Notes: generated by a model not told the origin, from the letters alone. Shown: positions 1 to 5,496, counted from the first letter of the stretch. The stretch: 7,911 bases of DNA from an uncultured Bacteroides sp. (GCA_934716785.1 CAKUYM010000193.1:1-7911); one strand, 5' to 3'. A program made the numbers and translations.

Positions 1-24
1 GGTTTTGGGGCGTTTCTGTTTCAT
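1..24 (-). CDS. Start of a leftward gene, cut by the window edge (tentative)
   Basis: An ATG at 24-22 opens a minus-strand frame reading MKQKRPKT up to the window edge without a stop. It lies 4 nt below an exact Bacteroides -7 box, which suggests that a transcript, and perhaps this frame, begins here. Eight codons are far too few to assign a function. Because the -7 box is so close to the ATG, the transcript would be leaderless or nearly so, and the true start codon may lie further left, outside the window. Confidence 0.3.
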
Positions 25-28
25 GCGG

Positions 29-60
29 CAAAGATAACCATTTTAACTAATTCCCCCAAG
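29..60 (-). promoter_or_regulatory. Bacteroides-type promoter pointing left
   Basis: On the minus strand TATCTTTG (36-29) matches the Bacteroides primary-sigma -7 consensus TAnnTTTG exactly. CTTG (60-57) lies 20 bp upstream in the place of the -33 TTTG element, with one mismatch. It would drive a gene leaving the window on the left. The match is seen; activity is inferred. Confidence 0.5.
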
Positions 61-80
61 TTTTCAAACTGAGCCAAGGT

Positions 81-177
81 CGTAGGAAACCTTGGATACG
101 GATGTAACAATAGCAGCCCACGCTATAGCGTGAGAACCACTATGCTATCCTTGTATCCAATTTGAAAATTTCCTACG
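81..177. repeat. Nested inverted repeats around a perfect 14-bp palindrome
   Basis: CGTAGGAAA (81-89) is inverted as TTTCCTACG (169-177). Inside these, GGATAC (94-99) is inverted as GTATCC (153-158), and at the centre CACGCTATAGCGTG (119-132) is a perfect palindrome. Outside the left arm, AGTTTTCAAACT (59-70) loosely mirrors AATTTGAAAATT (159-170), which overlaps the right arm. This is the main content of the 300 bases between the leftward promoter and the mob terminator, where I see no gene. It could be operator sites for the leftward gene, a recombination or transfer site, or a structured RNA; the sequence does not decide. Confidence 0.6.
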
Positions 178-260
178 TTTTCAAGTACAAGATAAGCATA
201 ACGCTTCTTCTTTTTTCTTATGTCTTGGAAAGAGTTGCCTCAATCACGGTACAAAAGTAC

Positions 261-298
261 AAAAAAATCCGTGATGTAACTTCAACTATCACGGATTT
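261..298 (-). terminator. Intrinsic terminator of the relaxase gene
   Basis: On the minus strand an 11-bp perfect stem AAATCCGTGAT (298-288) / ATCACGGATTT (275-265) with a 12-nt loop runs into seven T residues (267-261). It begins 8 nt after the relaxase stop codon. The T tract is only on the minus-strand side, which fixes its direction. Confidence 0.9.
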
Positions 299-306
299 GT
301 TATGAT

Positions 307-1611
307 TTACAGCTTAATACTCCTATTTTGTTTCTTTGTAGGCATTCCCAACGCTTCCATAAACTCGTCTTTCTTGCGTCTGAACCAACTGACGTGCGAA
401 ATACCGTCTATGTTGAGTTCAAATTTTCCCTCCGTGTTCTGTTTGAGAGAACAAACTGCATTGTCTGTTTTGAAATGCCGGTTAAACTCACGGGAATATA
501 GTTCACCTTTAATGGAAACATCCTTGAACGTGCATAGTTTTCTAATGACGATATCGCCAAAGTGCAGAGTGTCACGCAGGAACTTTATTGTCGGCATCAA
601 CTTCTCCACGTATGGGAAATAGCATTTGACAAAGTTCACGAACTCGGACAGCTTACTATTCTGTTGGTCGTATGTGCTTTTCATTTCCTGCATCTGTTTG
701 GCTTGTTGTCGTTCCCGTTGTCGGGCTTCTTCTTCAAGTTCAATGATGCGGTTTTGTAGAGCTGTGTTCTCCCTCTCCAGTGTCTTGACCTTGTTACTCC
801 CGAAAAGAGAGCCGACACTCTCGGCGATGTTGGCGGCTGCGGTCGTCGCCGCCCCTTTCAACCGCTCGGTCTGTATCTCCTTTTTCGCCCGTGCAAGTTC
901 CTCTCGTGCCGTATCTTTCCGCTCCTGCAAATCCATCACCTCCGCTTTCAGTTCCTCTGTCTGACGCTTTATGTCACGGTAGTACTGCTGCGTGGAAACG
1001 TGCCTCGCTTCCGAACCGTCAATTCCCCTTTGCAGCCCGTATTTTACCATCGCTGCGGCATAGCTGTCCTGATAGGATTTCAGTTTCAGACGGCTCATGA
1101 TGTCATCTGCACACAGCCTCACGCTGTCGGCAGGTTTCTTGCGGTAGCGTTTCTTCGCCTGCTCCTCCCGTTTCCTGCGCTTGCGCTCCCCCTTGACTAT
1201 CGGGACGAGCGTGACGTGCATGTGTGGCGTTTTCTCGTCCATGTGCAGGTGAGCCGCCACGATGTTCTCTTTTCCGAACGTGTCGGCGAAGTATTTCAAG
1301 TTGTCAGCGCACCACTCGTCCAGCCGTCCCTCCCGTTGGATGCGCTCCATGTCCTCGGGCGTTGCCGACACGTTGATGCGGATTGCCCTGACTTGGTTGC
1401 TGCCGACTTTGCGTGTCAGCCCGGCTTCTTCCAGCCTCCTTTGGATAGCCGCCGAACGGTCTTTCACACCGTCGGGATACTCGATGAGTTTCCGATTGAG
1501 GTGTGTGCGTGTGGGGTCGGCGTTCCTCGGTATGATTGAACGCTCGATGTGGGCGGTCGTTCCGCTGTCGGAACCGTGCGCCTTTTCCATGTGTAAGACT
1601 ACAAATCCCAT
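307..1611 (-). CDS. mob: MobV-family relaxase (Pre/Mob plasmid recombination enzyme)
   Basis: This DNA-nicking transesterase would cut at the element's oriT, stay covalently bound to the 5' end and pilot the strand through a helper's mating pore. In the 434-residue protein the N-terminal 205 residues follow the MobV pattern: the HxxR motif H21-I-E-R24, where H21 aligns with the catalytic His22 of MobM (pMV158); ADPTRTHLNRKL (31-42); the metal-binding motif HLHMDEKTPHMH (121-132); and GSEARH (199-204). A basic stretch at 141-160 may contact DNA. Residues 212-250 and 275-318 are coiled-coil-like, split by an Ala-rich linker, and the last 110 residues form a separate unassigned domain. The start at 1611 has AAAGGAA upstream and gives the MobV-like N terminus MGFVVLHMEKA. 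Its own terminator follows. The promoter is not obvious. The family call is firm; the actual nick site is unknown. Confidence 0.95.
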   Translation of the reverse strand: MGFVVLHMEKAHGSDSGTTAHIERSIIPRNADPTRTHLNRKLIEYPDGVKDRSAAIQRRLEEAGLTRKVGSNQVRAIRINVSATPEDMERIQREGRLDEWCADNLKYFADTFGKENIVAAHLHMDEKTPHMHVTLVPIVKGERKRRKREEQAKKRYRKKPADSVRLCADDIMSRLKLKSYQDSYAAAMVKYGLQRGIDGSEARHVSTQQYYRDIKRQTEELKAEVMDLQERKDTAREELARAKKEIQTERLKGAATTAAANIAESVGSLFGSNKVKTLERENTALQNRIIELEEEARQRERQQAKQMQEMKSTYDQQNSKLSEFVNFVKCYFPYVEKLMPTIKFLRDTLHFGDIVIRKLCTFKDVSIKGELYSREFNRHFKTDNAVCSLKQNTEGKFELNIDGISHVSWFRRKKDEFMEALGMPTKKQNRSIKL

Positions 1612-1660
1612 ATAAAATTCCTTTCTTTTTTAGCTTATGAAACAATGATTCTTCGTATCT

Positions 1661-1773
1661 TCGGGGACGGCAAAAAGCCGTTCCCGATGGGGTGTGCAGA
1701 GGGGCTTTCCCCTTGCCTTATTGGGGAATTTTCAGCGTTGCCTGCAATGCGGCTCGGAAAATTCCCTAATAAG
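1661..1773 (-). other. Candidate oriT: two strong hairpins upstream of the relaxase gene
   Basis: Two inverted repeats lie 50-165 bp before the relaxase start. The first has 11-bp arms at 1661-1671 and 1677-1687 with one mismatch and an A5 loop (T5 on the minus strand). The second has 17-bp arms at 1717-1733 and 1757-1773 with one mismatch; within its 23-nt spacer GCGTTGC (1735-1741) pairs with GCAATGC (1744-1750) allowing one G-T, so nearly the whole segment folds. A third small hairpin, AGGGG (1700-1704) / CCCCT (1709-1713), sits between them. MobV relaxases commonly nick at inverted repeats just upstream of their own gene, so this is the best oriT candidate; I do not recognise a nick sequence. 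Confidence 0.55.
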
Positions 1774-2007
1774 CTACGGTATTTCCTGTCTGTAAATACC
1801 CGTGCGCCGTCCGTCCCTGCCTGCTTTGCTTTGCCCGCCTTGTTTACCAACTTTGCATACATGACAATGTGAACAGAGTGTCGGTAGTCCGTCAGCATTG
1901 CAGCCGTCACAAACTCCCCTTGTTGTTTTTTCCTTTCGTCGTCGGTTGCCGGGGCGGTCGTTTCCGTTTACGGAGGCTCTTTTGCGTGGGGCTGTCGGAT
2001 GCAAGGT

Positions 2008-2057
2008 TCATGGGAAGAATACTACCCGAAGCATGAGGGTGGAGATTGTTCCCATGA
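2008..2057. repeat. Long imperfect hairpin in the cis-acting region
   Basis: TCATGGGAA (2008-2016) is inverted exactly as TTCCCATGA (2049-2057). Within the 32-base spacer CTACCC can pair with GGGTGG, allowing one G-T pair, extending the stem inward past internal loops. It could act as DNA (transfer or recombination site) or as a folded RNA. Function is not known. Confidence 0.55.
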
Positions 2058-2179
2058 CGGCGCAGCCGCCTGACCTTGAAGCCGACGTAAAGCCCCATGC
2101 TACCTTTGCCTCTGAAAACGGAAATGGCTGCTCCAGTTGCAGCAAATGGGAACTCTCCCTATCCCATTTCCCAGCCGGG

Positions 2180-2404
2180 TTGATGACGGATGAAAATCCG
2201 ATAATTTGATGAAACGGCATATAAACATCTGTATATTAGCGGTATGTATGCTCATCAACTTCTCATCAGAATACTCGCCAAAAGAGAAACGACACGGTAA
2301 GGCATACTTTCCGTTCATCGACAAATATCCGTTGATGAGAATTTGATGAACACATATATATCTTATAATCATATATTTACTATATGTATTCATCATTTCA
2401 TCAG
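2180..2404. repeat. TGATGA-type repeats (iteron-like) in an AT-rich stretch
   Basis: The heptamer TTGATGA or its complement TCATCAA occurs exactly at 2180-2186, 2206-2212, 2252-2258, 2332-2338 and 2343-2349, with near copies TCATCAG at 2263-2269 and 2398-2404 and TCATCAT at 2390-2396. Two pairs are spaced 11 bp (2252/2263 and 2332/2343), about one helical turn, and the second pair is in inverted orientation to the first. CATCAGAATA is repeated at 2264-2273 and 2399-2408. The stretch 2340-2390 is very AT-rich and holds CATATA-tttac-TATATG (2370-2386). This resembles clustered protein-binding sites such as iterons or operators. The RhuM-like protein encoded immediately to the right is one possible binder. 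Confidence 0.6.
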
Positions 2405-2461
2405 AATAACGGTGTATCTTCCGACGGAAACAGTCGCACATGTTTCGTGTATGGGTACGTA

Positions 2462-2836
2462 CTAACAGCAATACGCACCCCCGAATGATGGCAGGAACAG
2501 ACATATTTTCTCTTTTTGCCGGTACATCCTCTTTAACAAGGCATTGCGCAGCCTCTCCGCACCGCATGAGACGATACGGAATGCGAGTGCGACAAGCATT
2601 TCAAAACTGTAAACGTCCAGCCCGTAACCGTTCTCCAAACGCAGACAACGCTTCGTGTCGTACTCTTTCAGAACTCCGCTTTTGTAAACAGCTCTGATTC
2701 CTGCACGGACTGTCGGGGCAATTACCCCGAACAGCCCGACAAGTTCCGGCTCGGACATCCACACATTGGCTGTATCGGTCGGCATGATGATATTGCCGTG
2801 TTCGTCCATCGTGATGGTATTTCTTTTTTCTTTCAT
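2462..2836 (-). CDS. Small RhuM-like winged-helix DNA-binding protein
   Basis: The 124-residue protein resembles the N-terminal part of RhuM-family proteins. An order of features is visible: WMSEPELVGLFGVIAPTVRAGIRAVYKSGVLKE (residues 26-58) as a helix-turn-helix region, then YGLDVYSFEMLVALAFRI (71-88), which corresponds to the RhuM core pattern of Tyr-x-x-(E/D)-M followed by an A-x-x-FRV/I segment. RhuM proteins are usually much longer (about 300 residues), so this is a short version rather than a full RhuM. It starts 24 bp after the integrase stop on the same strand, so it is probably co-transcribed with the integrase. Such a protein could regulate integrase or relaxase expression or act as a recombination directionality factor; this is inference from context only. 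Confidence 0.75.
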   Translation of the reverse strand: MKEKRNTITMDEHGNIIMPTDTANVWMSEPELVGLFGVIAPTVRAGIRAVYKSGVLKEYDTKRCLRLENGYGLDVYSFEMLVALAFRIVSCGAERLRNALLKRMYRQKEKICLFLPSFGGAYCC

Positions 2837-2860
2837 CGGTATTCGCTTTTAAGGTCGTTA

Positions 2861-4093
2861 TTAAATGGCACGGCAGATGTTCTTCTCCATATCCTCCAAC
2901 TTGTGCGACAAGGCTTCCATGTCCCGGCTTATCTTTTGGGCGGTGATTTTGGCGTATATCTGCGTGGTCTTGATGTTCGTGTGCCCCAACAGTCGGCTCA
3001 CGGTTTCAATGGGTACACCGTTGGATAAAAGCACGGTCGTGGCGTTCGTATGCCTCGCAACATGATAGGTCAAGCGCACCTTGAAACCGCACTGCCTGCC
3101 TATCTCTTTTAGTATCTTGTTGCAGGTGGTATTGCTCGGCATGGGGAAAACATGACCGTCCCGTGTCATTCCCTTGTATTTCTCTATTATCCTTTGCGGA
3201 ACGTCCAACAGACGGATGTTCGATTCCGTGTTCGTCTTCTTCCGCCGGGTAATAATCCATAGATTACCGTCGAAGAAGGTTTGCAGGCAGTCGGCGGTGA
3301 GGTTCCTCACATCGGAGTACGCCAGCCCCGTGAACACCGAAAAGACGAACAAGTCCCTTACGAGTTCATGCTGCCCGTTCTTCATCGGTGTATCTATAAG
3401 CGTCTGTATCTCCGCTTGGGTAAGGTAGCCCCTATCCACGCTTTCGGGAGAGTTGATATACCCGGCAAAGGGGTTGAACGGCAACCGCCCGTCATTCCTC
3501 GCTATCGAGATGATATGTTTCAGCACAATCATGTAGCCCCACACGGTATTGGTACGGCATTTCTTCTCCGTGCGTAGGAAATACTCGAAATCGTTGATGA
3601 AAGAGAGGTTCAATTCCTTGAGAGGAATATCCTCACGCTTGTAGGTATGAGGCAGGAACTCCCGAATGTGCTTGCAGACGGTCGCATAACGTTGGTATGT
3701 TCCCTGCGCCCTGCTGTGCCCCACTTTCTTGGCGAACTCGGCGTTGTGCTGCTCAAACAGCTTCAACAAGGTCTCCTGCTTGACACCGATACCGAGATAG
3801 GTGTCTTTGAGCTTGGCGGCGGTTACATACCCGTCCGTCTGCATAAGCTCCTGATAGCGGCGGTTCACGTCCACACGGATTTTATCGACGGTACGGTTGA
3901 TTCGCTGCGCCTCGACGCTCTTGCCCGAGGCACGGCTGTTTTTCACGTCCCACAAGCGTGGGGGAACGTCCAGCTTGCAGCTGAACTGTTTAATCTCGCC
4001 GTCTACTGTAAGACGGCACATCAGGGGCAGGTTGCCGTTGGGCTTTGCGCTGCCTTTCTTCACGTAGAATAAGACTTTGAATGTACTTCGCAT
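2861..4093 (-). CDS. int: Tyrosine site-specific integrase, Bacteroides mobile-element family
   Basis: The 410-residue recombinase would catalyse insertion and excision of the element through a phosphotyrosine intermediate. Domains in order are an N-terminal arm-binding domain (about 1-100), a SAM-like core-binding domain (about 105-205) and the catalytic domain (about 220-400). Catalytic residues seen are the beta-hairpin lysine (K285/K286 in TRRKKTNTE), H344-x-x-R347 in TYHVARH, H371 in LLGHTN and the nucleophile Y380 in TTQIYAK. The usual first catalytic arginine, in TGLR, is Ala258 here (FTGLAYSDV). The conjugative-transposon integrase IntDOT is likewise known to lack the canonical Arg at this position, so this need not mean the enzyme is dead; a nearby Arg such as R263 may stand in. 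It is the first gene of the element, followed closely by the RhuM-like gene. Confidence 0.95.
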   Translation of the reverse strand: MRSTFKVLFYVKKGSAKPNGNLPLMCRLTVDGEIKQFSCKLDVPPRLWDVKNSRASGKSVEAQRINRTVDKIRVDVNRRYQELMQTDGYVTAAKLKDTYLGIGVKQETLLKLFEQHNAEFAKKVGHSRAQGTYQRYATVCKHIREFLPHTYKREDIPLKELNLSFINDFEYFLRTEKKCRTNTVWGYMIVLKHIISIARNDGRLPFNPFAGYINSPESVDRGYLTQAEIQTLIDTPMKNGQHELVRDLFVFSVFTGLAYSDVRNLTADCLQTFFDGNLWIITRRKKTNTESNIRLLDVPQRIIEKYKGMTRDGHVFPMPSNTTCNKILKEIGRQCGFKVRLTYHVARHTNATTVLLSNGVPIETVSRLLGHTNIKTTQIYAKITAQKISRDMEALSHKLEDMEKNICRAI

Positions 4094-4137
4094 AACTCAC
4101 ACTTTTTTTGGTTACAAAATTAAGTTACAGTGAGTTA
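4093..4137 (-). promoter_or_regulatory. Integrase promoter with flanking inverted repeat
   Basis: On the minus strand TAATTTTG (4122-4115) matches the -7 consensus TAnnTTTG exactly, 21 bp before the integrase ATG. A perfect 8-bp inverted repeat, TAACTCAC (4093-4100) and GTGAGTTA (4130-4137), flanks it, one arm touching the start codon. GTTAC occurs three times on the plus strand (4111, 4124, 4134). No well-placed -33 TTTG is seen. The layout suggests a repressible promoter, perhaps autoregulated, or integrase arm-type sites; both are inferred. Confidence 0.5.
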
Positions 4138-4281
4138 CCAACAGATATGCAAACCTGCGCAAATCGCAGAAATAGAAGCGTTTAACCGAAAACTTTCATC
4201 CGTTACGGTAGTAATGGGGTGGTAACTGAACTCCTGCCGCATTTGGCTTCAAAGTGGCTTTCAGTTGCTTCCTTACCACAC
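4138..4281. other. Presumed element-chromosome junction region
   Basis: The element must end somewhere between the integrase promoter and the host terminator. Notable parts: CTGCG-caaat-CGCAG (4155-4169), a perfect 5-bp inverted repeat where GCAAA occurs twice in plus orientation (4149-4153 and 4159-4163); GTTAC at 4202-4206; and TGGTAACT (4220-4227), inverted to AGTTACCA (4133-4140). Read on the minus strand, the two TTTGC repeats are similar to the TTTGC end of core-type integrase sites of CTnDOT-like elements. No tRNA gene or target-gene fragment is seen. The exact crossover point cannot be set without the other end. Confidence 0.4.
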
Positions 4282-4330
4282 AAAAACGAAGCGTAACGAA
4301 CACTGTTTCAGTGCCATTCGCTACGCTTCG
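4282..4330 (-). terminator. Intrinsic terminator of the sigma-factor operon
   Basis: On the minus strand a long stem forms from CGAAGCGTA (4330-4322) and TACGCTTCG (4295-4287), continues through CGAA/TTCG (4320-4317 with 4300-4297), and closes with CACTG-aaa-CAGTG (4313-4301). It runs directly into T5 (4286-4282). It lies about 45 bp after the stop of the membrane-protein gene, the last gene of the operon, and appears to mark the host side of the insertion. Confidence 0.85.
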
Positions 4331-4374
4331 CTCAAATTTGTCTTCTCGCCATGTGTTTATTTTAATTTATATCT

Positions 4375-4950
4375 TTATATCAGTTCATTCAATTCGTTCA
4401 GGTTCTTCTTGATTTCATGGATACGATTCAGGAATTTCTGGCGATAGATCCATAGAATCAGTCCCAGCCCGCTACTCCATAAGAGAAGGAAGCAGAGCAT
4501 TATTCCTATCCCGTATTGCCACACTTGCCAGTAAATAAATGACAGCACGGCCAGTATCAGAAGAAAGATAATGGCAAACATGCGCTCTCTGATTGTCCAT
4601 CGGTGGATACGGTTGACACGGCTTACGACCTCTACAAGTGGCATCTCGTCTATTAGGGTGCGCTGAAGGTAGCGAGTGGTGACGATGTCCCAGCAAAGTG
4701 CCGGAATCCAAGCGAGAAGAATAATGATATAGATCGGGTTCAACCGGTCGTGTAGCAGCACTTCCGCCAAAAACAGGACTAATATCGGCAAAGAAATCAG
4801 AATCAGTTTGATGTTCAGGTTGGCAATAGCATGAATACCTTTGTCGGCATGCGCTATCAGTTTCGAAAGTTCTTCTTCCTTGATAAGTTCCTTGTCTTTC
4901 AAGTGCTCATCGAGTACGTTCCATGATTTCTTCAGTTCTTCCAATTCCAT
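4375..4950 (-). CDS. Four-helix membrane protein, possible anti-sigma partner
   Basis: I do not recognise a named family. The 191-residue protein has a charged, helical N-terminal segment (about 1-45, rich in Glu and Lys), four hydrophobic segments at about 47-67, 72-92, 123-142 and 147-169, a basic and amphipathic loop at 93-121 between helices 2 and 3, and a charged C-terminal tail (170-191). No signal peptide or periplasmic domain is seen. It starts 5 bp after the ECF sigma stop, with the strong ribosome-binding sequence AAGGAGG lying in the sigma gene's last codons. Because ECF sigma factors are usually followed by a membrane-bound antagonist, a cytoplasmic N-terminal segment that binds the sigma factor is the most natural guess. 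It shows no zinc-binding (ZAS) HxxxCxxC motif and no FecR-type domain. It is the last gene of the operon. Confidence 0.8.
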   Translation of the reverse strand: MELEELKKSWNVLDEHLKDKELIKEEELSKLIAHADKGIHAIANLNIKLILISLPILVLFLAEVLLHDRLNPIYIIILLAWIPALCWDIVTTRYLQRTLIDEMPLVEVVSRVNRIHRWTIRERMFAIIFLLILAVLSFIYWQVWQYGIGIMLCFLLLWSSGLGLILWIYRQKFLNRIHEIKKNLNELNELI

Positions 4951-4955
4951 ATATC

Positions 4956-5471
4956 TTATTCCTCCTTTTTCATTCTTTTAAGTTTGTCTTTGATACGGCT
5001 TAGTTTGGTTGCAACGTTCGTTACGGTCAATCCGGTGATTTCTGCGATTTCCTCATAACTTTTCTCTTCGAGATAAAGCAGGATAATTGATTTGTCGAGT
5101 TGCCCCAGTTGGTTAATCATCCAGTAGAGTTGTTTCAACATCTCATTGATCGGGTCGTGTGCTTCAATAGTCCGGTCTATATCCCTGGTAAGGCTGACAA
5201 TCTCCGGTATATTCTTTTCTTTTCGATAAAAACTGATGCAGGTGTTGAGGGCGATGCGGTAAATCCATGTAGAGATTTTACATTCCTTTCTGAATTTAGG
5301 AAAAGCCTTCCAAAGATTCAGAACCACGTCTTGGTAGAGATCGTTGAGAGGGGCATTGGGATTGGCATACAGATAGCACACTTTGTAGATAACCCGCTCG
5401 TATTCGCGGATGACCGACAAGAACTCTTGCTCAATATGGTTATTTGCCTCTTCAGGTGCTCGTTCTCTCAT
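4956..5471 (-). CDS. ECF-type RNA polymerase sigma factor
   Basis: The 171-residue protein has the two-domain ECF layout. Sigma region 2 covers about residues 20-86, with the -10 recognition segment in STWIYRIALNTCISFYRKEK (67-86) and the core-binding part LYQDVVLNLWKAF (45-57). Sigma region 4 covers about 112-166, with the helix-turn-helix KSYEEIAEITGLTVTNVATKLSRIKDKL (137-164) for the -35 element. There is no region 3 and no C-terminal extension. It lies 25 bp after the MetH-activation gene and 5 bp before the membrane protein, which may control it. No SusC/SusD or FecR genes are near, so it is not an outer-membrane transport regulator of that kind. In B. fragilis the EcfO/Reo pair is a sigma with an atypical antagonist tied to oxidative stress; whether this pair is the ortholog cannot be told here. 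Confidence 0.93.
   Translation of the reverse strand: MRERAPEEANNHIEQEFLSVIREYERVIYKVCYLYANPNAPLNDLYQDVVLNLWKAFPKFRKECKISTWIYRIALNTCISFYRKEKNIPEIVSLTRDIDRTIEAHDPINEMLKQLYWMINQLGQLDKSIILLYLEEKSYEEIAEITGLTVTNVATKLSRIKDKLKRMKKEE
4961..4967 (-). promoter_or_regulatory. Strong ribosome-binding site overlapping the sigma gene end
   Basis: AAGGAGG (4967-4961) ends 10 nt before the membrane-protein ATG (4950). It is encoded within the Lys-Lys-Glu-Glu end of the sigma factor. A near-perfect Shine-Dalgarno is unusual in Bacteroides, where initiation depends little on it; here it supports the start at 4950 and suggests coupled translation. Confidence 0.6.
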
Positions 5472-5496
5472 GGAGTTTTATAATTAAAAGCGGATG

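Larger units (their letters stand above)
1612..2461. other. Long spacer between RhuM-like and relaxase genes, no convincing gene
   Basis: These 850 bases hold open frames on both strands, for example minus-strand frames at 1910-1635 (91 codons), 2004-1774 (76 codons, with a run of CxxC-like pairs) and 2098-1907. They overlap one another, cover the hairpins, and none has a recognisable domain. What the segment does hold is structure: the candidate oriT (1661-1773), a long imperfect hairpin (2008-2057), small hairpins at 2144-2169 and 2187-2200, and TGATGA-type repeats (2180-2404). An exact TAnnTTTG box on the plus strand at 2101-2108 precedes only a 19-codon frame starting at 2123. I read the segment as a cis-acting transfer and regulatory region. 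Confidence 0.55.
1..4270 (-). mobile_element. Integrated mobilizable element (integrase, RhuM-like protein, MobV relaxase)
   Basis: Three co-directional genes form an integration and mobilization module: a tyrosine integrase, a small DNA-binding protein and a MobV relaxase, with a non-coding, hairpin-rich spacer in front of the relaxase. No type IV secretion or coupling-protein gene is visible, so transfer would need a helper conjugative element. The right boundary must lie between the integrase start (4093) and the host terminator (4282-4330). The left boundary is not identifiable and may be outside the window. The limits given are approximate. The module layout is seen in the sequence; that it is excisable is inferred. 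Confidence 0.75.

Noticed and set aside
1000..1539. Plus-strand 179-codon frame
   Set aside because: It lies antisense inside the relaxase gene, whose catalytic motifs are unambiguous.
1635..1910. Minus-strand 91-codon frame upstream of the relaxase gene
   Set aside because: It covers both candidate oriT hairpins, overlaps other frames of similar length, and shows no domain, so it is more likely a chance frame in conserved cis-acting DNA. A conserved small protein is not excluded.
1774..2004. Minus-strand 76-codon frame with a cluster of CxxC-like pairs resembling a zinc ribbon
   Set aside because: The cysteines are clustered in one short stretch of a frame that overlaps two others and has no clear start signal; composition alone can explain it.
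2101..2141. Plus-strand TACCTTTG box with a downstream 19-codon frame starting at 2123
   Set aside because: The -7 match is exact but no well-spaced -33 element is seen and the frame is very short; not enough to call a promoter or gene.
2180..2404. CRISPR array
   Set aside because: The repeats are only 7 bases, irregularly spaced and in both orientations, without unique spacers of constant length.
2100..2567. Minus-strand 155-codon frame overlapping the end of the RhuM-like gene
   Set aside because: It runs through the AT-rich repeat cluster, overlaps a better-supported gene in another frame, and its composition (many Arg, Ile, Cys, Met) is not protein-like. I also considered it as a frameshifted continuation of the RhuM-like gene but saw no RhuM C-terminal similarity.
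3281..4072. Plus-strand frames antisense to the integrase
   Set aside because: They are shadows of the integrase coding frame, with no domain of their own.
4094..4374. tRNA gene as the integration target
   Set aside because: No cloverleaf can be built; the strong hairpin at 4287-4330 ends in a T tract on the minus strand and is a terminator.
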